Shown: one piece after another, positions 27,394 through 36,931 of the stretch
Layout: each line of letters starts with the position of its first letter
How positions within the stretch are numbered: position 1 is the stretch's first letter
Assembly: GCF_014636235.1 (NCBI RefSeq)
Contig: NZ_BMDZ01000011.1
Span: 35,190 to 99,189, forward strand
Source of the DNA: Tistrella bauzanensis
Lineage (GTDB): Bacteria; Pseudomonadota; Alphaproteobacteria; Tistrellales; Tistrellaceae
Direction: 5' to 3'
Length of the DNA stretch: 64,000 bases
Program-made: the position numbers and the translations under genes
Notes under the pieces: generated by a model
What the model was told of the DNA's origin: nothing
What the model saw: the letters and a program-made list of their open reading frames with translations, nothing else
Database searches by the model: none

Positions 27394-28041
27394 ATGATTC
27401 TGGCCAGCTTCCTCGCAGGCATCGGCATCGGCCTTGTGGTCGCGGCCCCGGTCGGGCCGGCGGCGGTCATGGTCATCGGACGCAGCCTCGACCGCGGATG
27501 GCGGGTCGGCTTCGCCACCGGCATGGGTGTGGTCTTCGCCGATCTGGTCTATGCCTGCATCGCCGTTGCCGGCATGGGCTGGATGGAACGCATCCACGCC
27601 TTCGAACGACCCCTGCAACTGTTCGCGGGGCTGCTGCTGCTGACGATGGGGCTGATCAGCGCCACCGGCGTGTTCAGCCGCGATCGCGGCCAGATCACCG
27701 CCCTGCCCAATGCCAGCTATCAGGGCCGCAACCGGCTGGTCGCCGGGCTGTCGGGCTGTGCGGCCACCTTCGCCGTCACCATCGTCAATCCCACCGCGAT
27801 CGCGGCCTTCCTGGCCCTGTTCACCACCATCGGCCGTTTCGCCGACGACAAGATCCCGCTGCTCGGCGGCATCGCCGTCGGCGGCGCGCTGTGGTGGTCG
27901 GGGCTCGCCTGGGGGGCGGCCCATGCCGGGCGCAAGCTGGCGCCGCGCTGGCCGCTGCGCATCAAGCGTGGCGCCGGCGTGGTGCTGGCGGTGATCGGCG
28001 CAGGCGTGCTGCTTTATGCGGGGTTCGAGTACTGGGCATGA
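27394..28041 (+). CDS. LysE-family transporter
   Basis: A 215-residue inner-membrane protein with six helices. The LysE-type opening is FLAGIGIGLVVAAPVGPAAV, where PVGP replaces the usual PGP motif. IVNPTAIAAFLALFTTIG lies near residue 130, and the C-terminal helix is GVVLAVIGAGVLLYAGF. It probably exports an amino acid or related compound. It is divergent from ccmA, sharing a 151-nt intergenic region, and convergent with folD. Confidence 0.82.
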   Translation: MILASFLAGIGIGLVVAAPVGPAAVMVIGRSLDRGWRVGFATGMGVVFADLVYACIAVAGMGWMERIHAFERPLQLFAGLLLLTMGLISATGVFSRDRGQITALPNASYQGRNRLVAGLSGCAATFAVTIVNPTAIAAFLALFTTIGRFADDKIPLLGGIAVGGALWWSGLAWGAAHAGRKLAPRWPLRIKRGAGVVLAVIGAGVLLYAGFEYWA

Positions 28042-28077
28042 CGGCGTGGCGCCAAATCGTGCCCCATCGCCTTGCGG

Positions 28078-28974
28078 TCAGAGGGTCGCCATGTCGATGC
28101 CGCGCCGGGCGCAGGCCGCCTGCAGGGCGTTCGACAGCAGGCAGGCGATGGTCATCGGGCCCACGCCACCCGGCACCGGGGTGATGTGCCCGGCAACCGC
28201 CTTGGCCTCTTCGAAATTCACATCGCCCACCAGCCGGTCCTTGCCGCCCGCCACCGCCGGCGGCAGCCGGTTGATGCCGACATCGATCACGGTCGCACCA
28301 GGCTTGATCCAGAAGCCGCGCACCATTTCCGGCCGCCCGACCGCCGCGATCACGATATCGGCGCCATGCACGGTCTCGGCCAGATCGCGGGTGCGGGAAT
28401 GGGCGATGGTGACGGTGCAGTCGCGGCCCAGCAGCAACTGCGCCATCGGCTTGCCCACGATGTTCGACCGGCCGATCACCACCGCATGACGCCCTGCCAT
28501 GTCGGCACCAAGCGTGCGGTCCAGCAGCATCAGGCAGCCCAGCGGCGTGCAGGGCACCAGCGCCGGCTGCCCGGTCGCCAGCCGCCCGGCATTGATCGGG
28601 TGGAAGCCATCGACATCCTTGGCCGGATCGATCGCCTCGATCACCTTCTGGGCATCGATCTGGCGCGGCAGCGGCAATTGCACCAGGATGCCGTCGACCG
28701 CGTCATCGGCGTTCAACCGCGCCACCAGCGCCAGCAGATCGGCTTCAGAGGTATCGGCGGACAGGCGGTGTTCGAAGCTCTGCATACCACAGGCTTCGGT
28801 CTGCTTGTGCTTGTTGCGGACATAGACCTGGCTGGCCGGGTCTTCACCGACCAGCACCACCGCCAGCCCCGGGCGCAGCCCCAGGCGGGCATACATGCCA
28901 CCCACGCGCGCGGCCACGGCGGCGCGCAGATCGGTAGCGACGGCCTTGCCGTCGATCAGTTGTGCGGAAGGCAT
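28078..28974 (-). CDS. folD: Bifunctional methylene-THF dehydrogenase/cyclohydrolase FolD
   Basis: A 298-residue cytosolic enzyme of one-carbon metabolism. It interconverts methylene-, methenyl- and formyl-tetrahydrofolate. The catalytic motif [17 protein letters not shown] (Lys in the KxxxxC region, ~55), GILVQLPLP (~95) and the NADP loop [15 protein letters not shown] (~165) are present. The conserved end is [14 protein letters not shown] 28974 has GGAGA 8 nt upstream; ATGs at 28989 and 28998 are less well placed. It is the last gene of the yggT-DUF167-folD unit. Confidence 0.95.
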   Translation of the reverse strand: MPSAQLIDGKAVATDLRAAVAARVGGMYARLGLRPGLAVVLVGEDPASQVYVRNKHKQTEACGMQSFEHRLSADTSEADLLALVARLNADDAVDGILVQLPLPRQIDAQKVIEAIDPAKDVDGFHPINAGRLATGQPALVPCTPLGCLMLLDRTLGADMAGRHAVVIGRSNIVGKPMAQLLLGRDCTVTIAHSRTRDLAETVHGADIVIAAVGRPEMVRGFWIKPGATVIDVGINRLPPAVAGGKDRLVGDVNFEEAKAVAGHITPVPGGVGPMTIACLLSNALQAACARRGIDMATL

Positions 28975-29032
28975 CGGGGCAGTCTCCATCAGTTCCATGA
29001 TCGCGCCGGGCCGCATCAGGGCGCGTCGGGCG

Positions 29033-29431
29033 TCACTCTGCGTCGGGCATCGCTCTGTCGGGTGCGAGGCCGCGCGCGCGGGCGGCGATCGCCTCAGCAT
29101 CGGCAAAGCCGTCGCCCTCCACGCCGATGCGCTTCAGGCGGTCGGTCACGCCCTGCACCACCCGCACGCGGTTGCGGGCGACACCAAGAGCATCGGCCAC
29201 CAGCCGCTCCACGGCGGCATTGGCCTTGCCGTCCTCAGGCGCCGCGGTCACCTTCACCTGCAGGCGCAGGCGGCCATGGCCGTCGTCGCGGGCGGGTTCG
29301 ATGGCGGCGCGGCGCGCCTTGGGCTGAACCTTCACGAAGATCGACACATTGGCCGGGCCTTCGCGTTCCACGGCGGGGCCAAGGCCGCGGCCCTCCCCCT
29401 CGCCATCCATCTCTGTGCCGGTGGTGATCAT
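29033..29431 (-). CDS. DUF167 (YggU) family protein
   Basis: A 132-residue protein with the DUF167 core: [34 protein letters not shown] and [11 protein letters not shown]. The family is small and cytosolic and its function is unknown; the gene follows yggT in many proteobacteria. ATG 29431 lies 4 nt after the yggT-like stop. ATG 29410 is an alternative that removes a poorly conserved N-terminus. Confidence 0.88.
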   Translation of the reverse strand: MITTGTEMDGEGEGRGLGPAVEREGPANVSIFVKVQPKARRAAIEPARDDGHGRLRLQVKVTAAPEDGKANAAVERLVADALGVARNRVRVVQGVTDRLKRIGVEGDGFADAEAIAARARGLAPDRAMPDAE

Positions 29432-29435
29432 CGGA

Positions 29436-29750
29436 TCAATACAGCGCGCCATAGGCCATCGGCGCCAGCCAGCCATTGACCACGATCTTCAGGAAGTTCA
29501 ACAGCAGCAGCAGCACCAGCGGCGACAGGTCCAGCCCGCCCAGACTGGGCAGAAAATTGCGGATCGGCCGCAGAACCGGCTCGGTCATCCGTTCGATGAC
29601 GCTGCCGATCATGAAGACCACCTGATTGCGGGTGTTGACGACGTTGAACGCCACCAGCCAGCTCAGGATCACGCTTGCGATCAGAATCCAGGTGTAGATC
29701 TCGATCGCGGCATTGAACAGAAAGAGCAGGCCTTGGAGAAGCGGCGCCAT
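29436..29750 (-). CDS. YggT family membrane protein
   Basis: A 104-residue protein with two hydrophobic segments ([20 protein letters not shown] and [20 protein letters not shown]) and the YggT motif [20 protein letters not shown] (~55). Family members are implicated in osmotic or cell-division-related envelope functions. ATG 29750 is preceded by GAGGGAG 5 nt upstream. It is first in the unit with the DUF167 gene and folD. Confidence 0.9.
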   Translation of the reverse strand: MAPLLQGLLFLFNAAIEIYTWILIASVILSWLVAFNVVNTRNQVVFMIGSVIERMTEPVLRPIRNFLPSLGGLDLSPLVLLLLLNFLKIVVNGWLAPMAYGALY

Positions 29751-29950
29751 GCGGGGCTCCCTCATACGTGGGGTGCCGCAGCTTTCATGCGGCGTTCGGA
29801 CGAGACGGCCGGAGTATAGCAAGGCCTGCGCGGTCGGCCAGTCGATTGTGACGCCAACGCGTCAACGGGCGCTTGACAGGCGATCAGACCCGCGCCAATA
29901 TCCGCGCCGTTCACCGAGGCAGCCCGCAAGGCCTGCCCCGGCGCGGGTGC

Positions 29951-30026
<76 letters not shown>

Positions 30027-30059
30027 ATCCCGCCGAACGCCATCGGAATGCCTACACGA

Positions 30060-30084
30060 AAAAGCCGGCTTCAAGCCGGCTTTT
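30060..30084 (+). terminator. Rho-independent terminator after tRNA-Ala
   Basis: A perfect 12-bp stem, AAAAGCCGGCTT against AAGCCGGCTTTT, around a single central base (c at 30072), ending in TTTT. It begins 34 nt after the tRNA. It also insulates queF, which starts 63 nt later. Confidence 0.9.
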
Positions 30085-30147
30085 CGCGTTTGGCCGCAGC
30101 ATACCCCCGGTGGCGCCAGCCGATCCTACCCATCCGGAGCCCGACCG

Positions 30148-30627
30148 ATGAGCGACCAGCCCGGCACACCCTCGATCTATAGCAACCTGTCCCAGTTGGG
30201 ACAGGCGGCAGCACTGCCGACCGGCCCCGATCAGGCGGTGCTGGAGCGGGTGGCCAATCCGCATCCCGGCACGCGCTATCTGGTGCGTTTCGCTTGCCCG
30301 GAATTCACCTCGCTGTGCCCGATCACCGGCCAGCCCGATTTCGCCCATCTGGTCATCGACTATGTGCCGGCCGACTGGCTGGTGGAAAGCAAGTCGCTGA
30401 AGCTCTATCTGGGCAGCTTCCGCAACCATGGCGATTTCCACGAGGCCTGCACGGTCGGCATCGGCAAACGGCTGGTCGATCTGCTGGCACCGGAATGGCT
30501 GCGCATCGGCGGCTACTGGTATCCGCGCGGCGGCATCCCGATCGACGTGTTCTGGGCCACCGGCCCGGTGCCGGCCGATCTGTGGATCCCCGACCAGGGC
30601 GTTGCCGCCTATCGCGGGCGCGGCTGA
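30148..30627 (+). CDS. queF: NADPH-dependent 7-cyano-7-deazaguanine reductase QueF
   Basis: A 159-residue cytosolic enzyme that reduces preQ0 to preQ1 for queuosine tRNA modification. The family motif [20 protein letters not shown] is intact (~77). The catalytic Cys lies in [11 protein letters not shown] (~55) with the following Asp. It is the single-domain (YkvM-type) form. ATG 30148 has GGAG 9 nt upstream. No preQ1 riboswitch is visible in the short leader. Confidence 0.95.
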   Translation: MSDQPGTPSIYSNLSQLGQAAALPTGPDQAVLERVANPHPGTRYLVRFACPEFTSLCPITGQPDFAHLVIDYVPADWLVESKSLKLYLGSFRNHGDFHEACTVGIGKRLVDLLAPEWLRIGGYWYPRGGIPIDVFWATGPVPADLWIPDQGVAAYRGRG

Positions 30628-30648
30628 CCCAGTCGGCGGAAGGCCGGG

Positions 30649-31509
30649 TCAGCCGGGGTTGCGCGTATAGGCGGCCACTGCCGACCAGTCGCGATCGCCC
30701 ATGCCGGCCGCCACCGCGCCCGACATCTGGTCATGCACGGCTGCCAGTTGCGGCAGGCGCGCGCCCACGGCCTCGGCGGCGGCAGTGGCCAGCCGCAGAT
30801 CCTTCAGGCCCAGATCCATCCGGAAGCCGGGCTCGAACGCCTCACGCGTGATCTTGTCGCCATAGCCCTGATAGGCGCGGCTGCCGCCGAACTGGGTCTG
30901 CTGCATCAGCTCCAGGAACACTGCCGGATCCAGCCCGTGCGCCGCGGTCAGCGCCGCCGCCTCGGCCATCGCCTCGATCGCCATGGCGATCATCATGTTG
31001 CCGGCGATCTTGGCGATGCCGGCCTGGCGCGGATCATCGCCCATCACCCAGTATTGCCGGCCGATGACGTCGAACAACGGTGCCACGATCGCGATCGCCG
31101 CCGGGTCGCCGGCGGCCATGATCGCCAGTTGTCCGGCCTCGGCAACGTCGGGGCGGCCAAAGACCGGCGCCGCCACGAAGCGCAGCCCCACCGCCTCGTG
31201 ATGGGCGCGCAGCTCCTCGATCATGTCGAGCGACAGGGTCGAGGTCACCACATGCACGGCCCCCGGCCGCGCCAGTTCCAGGACCGGCTCGTCGAGCAGC
31301 ACGGCGCGGATCGCCGCGTCGTCGGCCAGCATGGTGAACACCACATCCGCCTCGAAGGCGGCCGACGCCTCGGGCACCATCACCACACCCTCGCGCGCCG
31401 ATGCCATCACCGGCGACCGGTTCCAGGCCCGCACATGATGCCCCGCCGCCACCGTATTCCGCGCCATGGCGCGGCCCATCAGGCCCAGTCCGACAAATCC
31501 CACATCCAT
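30649..31509 (-). CDS. NAD(P)-dependent beta-hydroxyacid dehydrogenase (3-hydroxyisobutyrate dehydrogenase-like)
   Basis: A 286-residue oxidoreductase with an N-terminal Rossmann motif (VGFVGLGLMGRAMARN). The family catalytic Lys/Asn are in IAKIAGNMMIAMAIEA (~170). The substrate loop reads APVFGRPDVAEAGQL rather than the usual SGG version. This places it nearer the glyoxylate-reductase/imine-reductase-like branches than true 3-hydroxyisobutyrate dehydrogenase. It stands alone, convergent with queF. Confidence 0.85.
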   Translation of the reverse strand: MDVGFVGLGLMGRAMARNTVAAGHHVRAWNRSPVMASAREGVVMVPEASAAFEADVVFTMLADDAAIRAVLLDEPVLELARPGAVHVVTSTLSLDMIEELRAHHEAVGLRFVAAPVFGRPDVAEAGQLAIMAAGDPAAIAIVAPLFDVIGRQYWVMGDDPRQAGIAKIAGNMMIAMAIEAMAEAAALTAAHGLDPAVFLELMQQTQFGGSRAYQGYGDKITREAFEPGFRMDLGLKDLRLATAAAEAVGARLPQLAAVHDQMSGAVAAGMGDRDWSAVAAYTRNPG

Positions 31510-31628
31510 TCCACGTCACGCCTCTGTTTTTGCCGGTTGAGTCCGGCATGCAACCACTCGTAGATAATCTGTCTGTTAATATAGTGTGTCGGTCGCATGC
31601 CAACAGCCCGGCAGATCGCCGATAATGC

Positions 31629-31666
31629 GCCACGGGGGCCGATGGTTCCCCATCGGCCCCCGTGGC
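31629..31666 (-). terminator. Strong hairpin terminator after the liv operon
   Basis: GCCACGGGGGCCGATGG (31629-31645) pairs perfectly with 31650-31666 around a TTCC loop, giving a 17-bp stem. It starts 31 nt past the stop of the binding-protein gene, the last gene of the operon. A T-run is missing. Confidence 0.75.
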
Positions 31667-31696
31667 CTGCCGGATCAGAGACGCGGCAACCGCCGC

Positions 31697-32914
31697 TTAC
31701 TTGAACGGCAACGGCACGTATTTGCCGTTCTCGACCACGGTCATCTGAAAGCTGCTGGCCATGTTGTTGTCGTCGTCGACCCCGGTCAGCTCGTAAGGGT
31801 TGCGCTCGGGCGGCAGGGTTGCCGAGGCTTCCGCCAGCCTGGCCATGATCGCCTGGGGATCTTCGGTGGTGCCGGCCAGTTCCATGGCGCGCACGAACAC
31901 CATGATCGCTGTATAGGGCAGGCCGATCTCGGCCACGGCCTCTTCGTTCGCGCCGAACGTGTCCTGATACTTCTTGATGAAGGCCGGAGCGTTCTTGCTT
32001 GGGTAGTATTCCAGCGGCAGGTTACCGACCAGACCGTTCATCATCTCGATCGGGACGATATTGTCCATTTCCTCGGGCTTGGCCTGATCCATGATCACGA
32101 AGCCGCCCTTGAAGCCCTGCTCGCGCGCCGCCTGCACGATCAGCGCGGTCGGCTGCGACGGGCCGCCGATGAACAGCACGTCGGGCTTCTCCGACAGCGC
32201 CTTGGCGACGGCGCTGGAGAAGTCGGTGGTGGTGCGGTAATCGACCGCGTTATCGGTCAGCACCTCGCCGCCCAGTTCCTTCCACTTGGCGCTGAAGCCC
32301 TTGGTCCATTCCTTGGCATAGGCATGGGTGCCGGGGATCATGCCCAACCGCTTGCCCGACCGTTCCATCGCAGCCTTCGCATAGGGCTCGAACAGCGCGT
32401 TGTAGCGCGGCGGGATCATCATCTGTAGCGGGTTCTTCTGGTTCAGAATCGCCGGCTCGCTGGTATAGGCGCCGATGATGAAGCTCTGCGGCCCCCTGGT
32501 GTTGAACCCCTGCGCCGCCAGAATACCGCCGCTATGGGGAATGAACACGATCCGCGCGCCGTTCTGATAGACCAGGCGCTGCGCGTTCACGGCGGTTTCG
32601 TTGGGCAGATAGCGGTCGTCCAGCGATGCCAGCTCCAGCATCACCTTCTCGCCCTTGATGTCCATGCCGCCGGCCTTGTTGACATCGTCGATCGCCATCT
32701 GCATGCCGCGCTGGACATTGCGGCCATACAGCGCCGCCCCGCCCGACAGCGGGCCGGAATAGCCGATCACCGCGGTGTCGGCCGCCATGGCCGGCGTCAC
32801 CGCGGTCGACAGACCGGACAGCGCCGCCACCAGCGCCAGTGCCCCCGCCACCGACCGGGCGCCGGCCAGCAGCGTCTCGCGGCGCGTGCGCCGTTTGTCG
32901 ATCATCGCCTTCAT
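31697..32914 (-). CDS. Branched-chain amino-acid-type periplasmic binding protein
   Basis: A 405-residue SBP family (type I, Peripla_BP_6). It has a long signal sequence, possibly Tat-like ([20 protein letters not shown]). The mature start is [20 protein letters not shown], with [20 protein letters not shown] (~95). It feeds the LivHMGF complex. The ligand may be a branched-chain amino acid, amide or aromatic acid, since this family is promiscuous. The gene is placed last, after livF and an 18-bp tandem repeat. Confidence 0.88.
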   Translation of the reverse strand: MKAMIDKRRTRRETLLAGARSVAGALALVAALSGLSTAVTPAMAADTAVIGYSGPLSGGAALYGRNVQRGMQMAIDDVNKAGGMDIKGEKVMLELASLDDRYLPNETAVNAQRLVYQNGARIVFIPHSGGILAAQGFNTRGPQSFIIGAYTSEPAILNQKNPLQMMIPPRYNALFEPYAKAAMERSGKRLGMIPGTHAYAKEWTKGFSAKWKELGGEVLTDNAVDYRTTTDFSSAVAKALSEKPDVLFIGGPSQPTALIVQAAREQGFKGGFVIMDQAKPEEMDNIVPIEMMNGLVGNLPLEYYPSKNAPAFIKKYQDTFGANEEAVAEIGLPYTAIMVFVRAMELAGTTEDPQAIMARLAEASATLPPERNPYELTGVDDDNNMASSFQMTVVENGKYVPLPFK

Positions 32915-32962
32915 TGGGTCTTCCCTCCCGTGGTGCCCGGTTCTGTGCCGGGATCTCTCAGA

Positions 32963-33016
32963 CTGTAACTGTAGCTCTGGCTGTAACTGTGGCTCTGGCT
33001 GTCACTGCGGCTCCGG
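32963..33016. repeat. Three tandem 18-bp repeats between livF and the binding-protein gene
   Basis: Copies at 32963, 32981 and 32999 follow CTGTAACTGTRGCTCTGG. The first two differ at one base and the third at four. The array lies in the 109-nt gap and does not code for the neighbours. It could be a slippage product or influence differential expression of the binding protein. Confidence 0.85.
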
Positions 33017-33023
33017 CGTCGGA

Positions 33024-33731
33024 TCAGGCGCCGACATAGGCGCGGCGGACCTCGTCATCCGACATCAACTGGTCGCGGGTGCCCTGCGTGGTGATATGGC
33101 CGGTCTCGATCACATAGCCGCGATCGGCGATCGCCAGTGCTGCATGGGCGTTCTGTTCCGCCAGCAGCACGGTGGTGCCGCCGCGGCAGATTTCCGCCGC
33201 CGCATCCAGCACCTGACGCACCACCAGCGGCGCCAGCCCCAGCGTCGGCTCGTCCAGCATCAGCAGCCGGGGCTTGCCCATCAGCGCACGCCCGATTGCC
33301 ACCATCTGCTGCTGGCCGCCCGACAGCGACCCTGCCGGCTGCCCCGCCTTCTCGACCAGGATCGGGAACAGCGCGTTCACGTATTCAAGCGTCTCGTCCA
33401 CCGCCTGGCCGCTGTCGCGGCGGCTATAGGCGCCCAGCATCAGGTTCTTGTGCACCGACAAATCGGGGAACAGCCGCCGGCCTTCCGGACAATGGGCGAT
33501 GCCGCGCGCCACGATCCGCGCCGGTGCCGCCCTGGCGATGTCGTCGCCGTCGAACACGATCCGGCCGCGGGTCGGGCGGTGCAGGCCGCTGATGGTGCGG
33601 AACAGCGTGCTCTTGCCGGCGCCGTTCGACCCCAGCAGCACCACCAACTCGCCCTGGCCCACCTGGATCGAGACGTCGGTCAGCACCCGAAAGGCGCCGA
33701 ACTGCACCGAGACCGCGTCAAGCGTGAGCAT
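33024..33731 (-). CDS. livF: Branched-chain amino-acid ABC transporter ATP-binding protein LivF
   Basis: A 235-residue ATPase with Walker A GSNGAGKS (~36), signature LSGGQQQM (~138), Walker B LLMLDEP (~158) and the LivF phrase [15 protein letters not shown] 33731 is preferred because GGGGAG lies 8 nt upstream; a GTG at 33740 is also open. It overlaps livG by 14 nt. Confidence 0.93.
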   Translation of the reverse strand: MLTLDAVSVQFGAFRVLTDVSIQVGQGELVVLLGSNGAGKSTLFRTISGLHRPTRGRIVFDGDDIARAAPARIVARGIAHCPEGRRLFPDLSVHKNLMLGAYSRRDSGQAVDETLEYVNALFPILVEKAGQPAGSLSGGQQQMVAIGRALMGKPRLLMLDEPTLGLAPLVVRQVLDAAAEICRGGTTVLLAEQNAHAALAIADRGYVIETGHITTQGTRDQLMSDDEVRRAYVGA

Positions 33732-34494
33732 GGGCGTCACTCCCCAGATAGGCGGTGATCACCGCGTCGTCATTGCGCACCTCATCAGGCGTGCCGGCGG
33801 CAATCTTGCGGCCGTGATGCAGCACCATGATCCGGTCGCACAGCCCCATCACCATCTTCATCTTGTGCTCGATCAGGCAGACGGTGACCCCGGCGGCGGC
33901 GATGCGCCTGATCAGCCGGCCAAGCTCGTCGGTCTCCTCAGGGTTGATGCCGGCGGCGGGTTCATCCAGCAACAGCAGATGCGGCCCGCCGACCAGCCCC
34001 AGTGCGATGGCCGCCCGCTTCTGCTGTTCCTGGCTGATCAGGCCGGCGGGGGTATGCGCCACATCGGCCAGCCCCACGAAATCCAGCGCCTCCATCGCCC
34101 GCAGCCGGGCCTCGGCGATCTCGCGCCGCTCGCGCGGGCTGTTGACCAGCGCATCCAGCAGCCCGGCGCGGGTGCGGTGGCGATAGCCGACGATCACGTT
34201 GTCCAGCACGCTCGCCTCCGAGAACAGATGCGTGGTCTGGAAGGTGCGCGCCATGCCGCGCGGCGGCATGTCATGGGTCTTCAACCGGGTCACGTCCTCG
34301 CCCCGGAAGGTGATGGTGCCGGATGTCGAGCGATAGAACAGGCTGATCAGGTTGAAGAAGGTCGACTTGCCGGCGCCGTTCGGGCCGATGATGCCGGTGA
34401 TGCCGCCCTCCTCGACCGTGAAGTCGACATCACCTACGGCGACTAGTCCGCCGAACGCCTTGGTCAGTCCTCGTGTTTCAAGTATCGCTGCCAT
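33718..34494 (-). CDS. livG: Branched-chain amino-acid ABC transporter ATP-binding protein LivG
   Basis: A 258-residue ATPase with Walker A GPNGAGKS (~38), the LivG segment [20 protein letters not shown] (~82) and signature [14 protein letters not shown], in which the usual SGGQQ is replaced by SQEQQ. Walker B is LLLLDEP. The signature change is notable, but LivG proteins often read SYGQQR or similar here. It starts 6 nt after livM. Confidence 0.92.
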   Translation of the reverse strand: MAAILETRGLTKAFGGLVAVGDVDFTVEEGGITGIIGPNGAGKSTFFNLISLFYRSTSGTITFRGEDVTRLKTHDMPPRGMARTFQTTHLFSEASVLDNVIVGYRHRTRAGLLDALVNSPRERREIAEARLRAMEALDFVGLADVAHTPAGLISQEQQKRAAIALGLVGGPHLLLLDEPAAGINPEETDELGRLIRRIAAAGVTVCLIEHKMKMVMGLCDRIMVLHHGRKIAAGTPDEVRNDDAVITAYLGSDAHAHA

Positions 34495-34500
34495 GGCTGG

Positions 34501-35640
34501 TCACGTCCTGCTGCTGGGCTGGGGGGCGCTCGTCGCGGCCGATGCTGTTCCCCGACGGGCCGGCCCGTCGGGGAACAGCCGGCGTGCGATCATGGTTACC
34601 GCCCCGGTGATGCCATAGGGCAGGAAGATCACCAGCGCGATCAGCGCCGGCCCGAAGACCAGCATCTGATAGGTCTGGAAGGCCTGAAGGAACTGGGTCA
34701 GCGTATAGACCAGCATGGTGCCGACCAGCGGCCCGGCCACCGACGCGATACCGCCCAGCAGCACATAGAGCAGCATGTTGAAGGTGTTCTCGACCACCGC
34801 GATATCGGGGCCGAGGAAGCCGATGAAGCTGGCATAAAGCCCGCCGGCGACACCCGCATAGATGCAGGCCATGGTGAAGGCCAGCCGCTTGGCCGCCATC
34901 ACGTTCACGCCCGACGCAGCCGCCAGCGGTTCGCTCATCCGGATCGCAAGCAGGGTGCGGCCGAACAGCGACGCCCTGATCCGCCACGCGCCCAGCATGG
35001 CGACCAGCAGGAAGGCGGCGGTCAGGTAATAGCGGGCGGTGAAGCTGTCGAAGGTGATCGGGCCGATCGGGCTGGGACCGGGGATACCGACCACGCCGAT
35101 CGGGCCGTTGGTCAGGCTCTCCCACTTGTCCAGCACCTGATAGATGATCATGCCGACGGCCAGGGTGAAGATGGCAAGGTAATGGCCCTTGGCGCGCAGG
35201 CAGATGCTGCCGACGATGAAGCCGGCCCCGCCGCTCATCACAATCGCCACCACCAGCGCCGGCCAGAACGACCAGCCCTGTTCCGAGGTCAGCAGCGCCA
35301 CCGCATAGGCGCCGATGCCGAAGAAGCCGGCATGGCCCAGCGACAGCAGCCCGGTATAGCCAAGGGCGATGTTCAGCCCATAGGCGCCGATCGCGAAGAT
35401 GAAGCCGGTCAGCACCACCTGCATGTGATAGGGGTTGGTGACCAGAAGCGGCAGCACCAGCACCAGCGCCAGAAAGCCCAGCAGCAGCAGCCGGGTCAGC
35501 AGCCGCCGTGTCGGGTTGACCGGCCGGATCGCGGCGGCGGCGATCGCCGCCGATGGTGCCGCGTGCCGGGGGCCGGCATGGGCCGGGCTGCCCGCCGCGG
35601 GCGACGACAGCCGCGCGCCGGGCGTCTCCAGGATCGCCAT
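34501..35640 (-). CDS. livM: Branched-chain amino-acid ABC transporter permease LivM
   Basis: A 379-residue permease with about nine to ten helices. It has a 45-residue Ala/Pro-rich cytoplasmic N-terminus and the LivM core (LNIALGYTGLLSLGHAGFFG, ~92; LRAKGHYLAIFTLAVGMIIY, ~150). The C-terminal tail after RRLFPDG is encoded by a perfect 36-bp palindrome at 34544-34579. It follows livH by 4 nt. Confidence 0.92.
   Translation of the reverse strand: MAILETPGARLSSPAAGSPAHAGPRHAAPSAAIAAAAIRPVNPTRRLLTRLLLLGFLALVLVLPLLVTNPYHMQVVLTGFIFAIGAYGLNIALGYTGLLSLGHAGFFGIGAYAVALLTSEQGWSFWPALVVAIVMSGGAGFIVGSICLRAKGHYLAIFTLAVGMIIYQVLDKWESLTNGPIGVVGIPGPSPIGPITFDSFTARYYLTAAFLLVAMLGAWRIRASLFGRTLLAIRMSEPLAAASGVNVMAAKRLAFTMACIYAGVAGGLYASFIGFLGPDIAVVENTFNMLLYVLLGGIASVAGPLVGTMLVYTLTQFLQAFQTYQMLVFGPALIALVIFLPYGITGAVTMIARRLFPDGPARRGTASAATSAPQPSSRT
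34544..34579. repeat. Perfect 36-bp palindrome inside the 3' end of livM
   Basis: The half-site GCTGTTCCCCGACGGGCC (34544-34561) is followed immediately by its exact reverse complement to 34579. It lies 42 nt before the livM stop and 49 nt before the livG start, and it encodes part of the LivM tail. In mRNA it would form an 18-bp stem with a minimal loop, able to block exonucleases or attenuate transcription into livG. Confidence 0.9.
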
Positions 35641-35644
35641 GGCC

Positions 35645-36505
35645 TCAGGCCCCCTTCGCGAACAGGCCCGAGGGCCGCACGGTCAGCACCAGCGCCAGAA
35701 TGGCGAAGGCGATCAGATCCTGATAGCCGGTGGCGACATAGGTGCCGCCCAGACTTTCGGCGAGCGCCAGGCCATAGCCGCAGATGATGGCGCCGGCGAC
35801 GCTGCCCATGCCGCCGATGACCACGATCACGAAGGCCTTCAGCCCGACCACCAGCCCCATCGACGGCGAGATCAGGTTGATCGGCGCGATCAGCGCCGCC
35901 GCCGCCGCCGCAAGCCCCGCCGACAGCGCGAAGGTGATCATCGAGATCCGCTCAGGATCGATACCGACCAGTTGCGCACCCACCCGGTCCTGCGACACCG
36001 CCTCGATCGCGGCGCCGAGCGGCGTGCGCTTCAGGAACAGGAACAGCAACGCCATCAGCGCGATGCCGGCCACGATCAGGATCAGCTTCTGTTCGGTCAC
36101 CGTGGTGCCCCACAGGTCGACCACCGCGCCATAGGGCGAGGCCAACCGCCGGAAATCGGCGCCCCACACGATCTGCGCCAGGGCCTCGAAGAACAGCATC
36201 AGCCCCACGGCCGCGATCATCATGTTGACATGCGGCGCGTGGCGGAGCGGCCGGAAAGCCAGCCGCTCGACAGCCATGCCCACAACCGCCAGCGCCCCCA
36301 CCGCGATCAGCATGCCGATCCAGTAATGGACGTCCAGCCCGGTCACGGCGGCAAAGGTGACATAGGCGCCCAGCATGTACAGATGCCCATGGGCGAAGTT
36401 CGGAATTTCCATCGTGCCATAGATCAGTGTCACGCCAAGGGCAACCAGGCTGTAGACACTGCCCAGGACCAGACCGTTCATGACCTGCTGGGCAAACAGC
36501 TCCAT
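35645..36505 (-). CDS. livH: Branched-chain amino-acid ABC transporter permease LivH
   Basis: A 286-residue permease with about eight helices. The typical N-terminus is LFAQQVMNGLVLGSVYSLVA, then ALGVTLIYGTMEIPNFAHG. GIDPERISMITFALSAGLAA lies near residue 180. ATG 36505 is favoured because GGGAGGG lies 9 nt upstream of it, while the same sequence abuts the ATG at 36514. It is the first gene of livHMGF-binding protein. Confidence 0.93.
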   Translation of the reverse strand: MELFAQQVMNGLVLGSVYSLVALGVTLIYGTMEIPNFAHGHLYMLGAYVTFAAVTGLDVHYWIGMLIAVGALAVVGMAVERLAFRPLRHAPHVNMMIAAVGLMLFFEALAQIVWGADFRRLASPYGAVVDLWGTTVTEQKLILIVAGIALMALLFLFLKRTPLGAAIEAVSQDRVGAQLVGIDPERISMITFALSAGLAAAAAALIAPINLISPSMGLVVGLKAFVIVVIGGMGSVAGAIICGYGLALAESLGGTYVATGYQDLIAFAILALVLTVRPSGLFAKGA

Positions 36506-36931
36506 CTTGCGCATCCCTCCCAGGGTGTACCCGGCCGGGGCCCCGCCGGCGGCGGCTGCCTGGCCGCGCGCATTCTGTTCAGGGCCCTCCGGTCGCCGGC
36601 GCCGCAAAAGCGGTCGGCATCCGAGAAGAGTAACGACGCATTCCTGATTCGGTCAAACGTACAATTGAAATAGGTGTTCTCTGCGGAATTCTGCGTTGCA
36701 GCATATTTCTGCGTGCGGCGTGGCCGGAATGGCGGGTTCGCGCCGCCCGTGGGCGGACACGCAGCGCAATATGTCTCATTTCATCATCTGCAACGGATCG
36801 GCACGCCACAGCCGCCACGCCCGCCCGGCGCCGTTGCGGCATCGCCATGGTTCAGTGGATCGGCCACGCCCCACCAGCTACACTCGATCCACGATCCCGA
36901 TCGCCCACACTGCATGGAGACCGACCCAACT
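36506..36931. other. Intergenic region between livH and the ImmA-type gene
   Basis: This 426-nt stretch contains no convincing gene. The part 36620-36720 is AT-richer than its surroundings and should hold the liv promoter (minus strand) and possibly that of the ImmA-type gene. A TTGACC on the minus strand near 36650 is a possible -35, but no good -10 follows it. Open frames here are shadows. Confidence 0.5.

Noticed and set aside
30085-30147. Possible preQ1 riboswitch before queF
   Set aside because: The leader between the tRNA terminator and queF is about 60 nt. It contains no preQ1-I pseudoknot-like sequence or A-rich tail.
32941-33016. Cys/Ser/Gly repeat peptide read through the 18-bp repeats
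   Set aside because: The frame exists only because of the tandem repeat. It has no start signal or homology and overlaps livF in the wrong direction.
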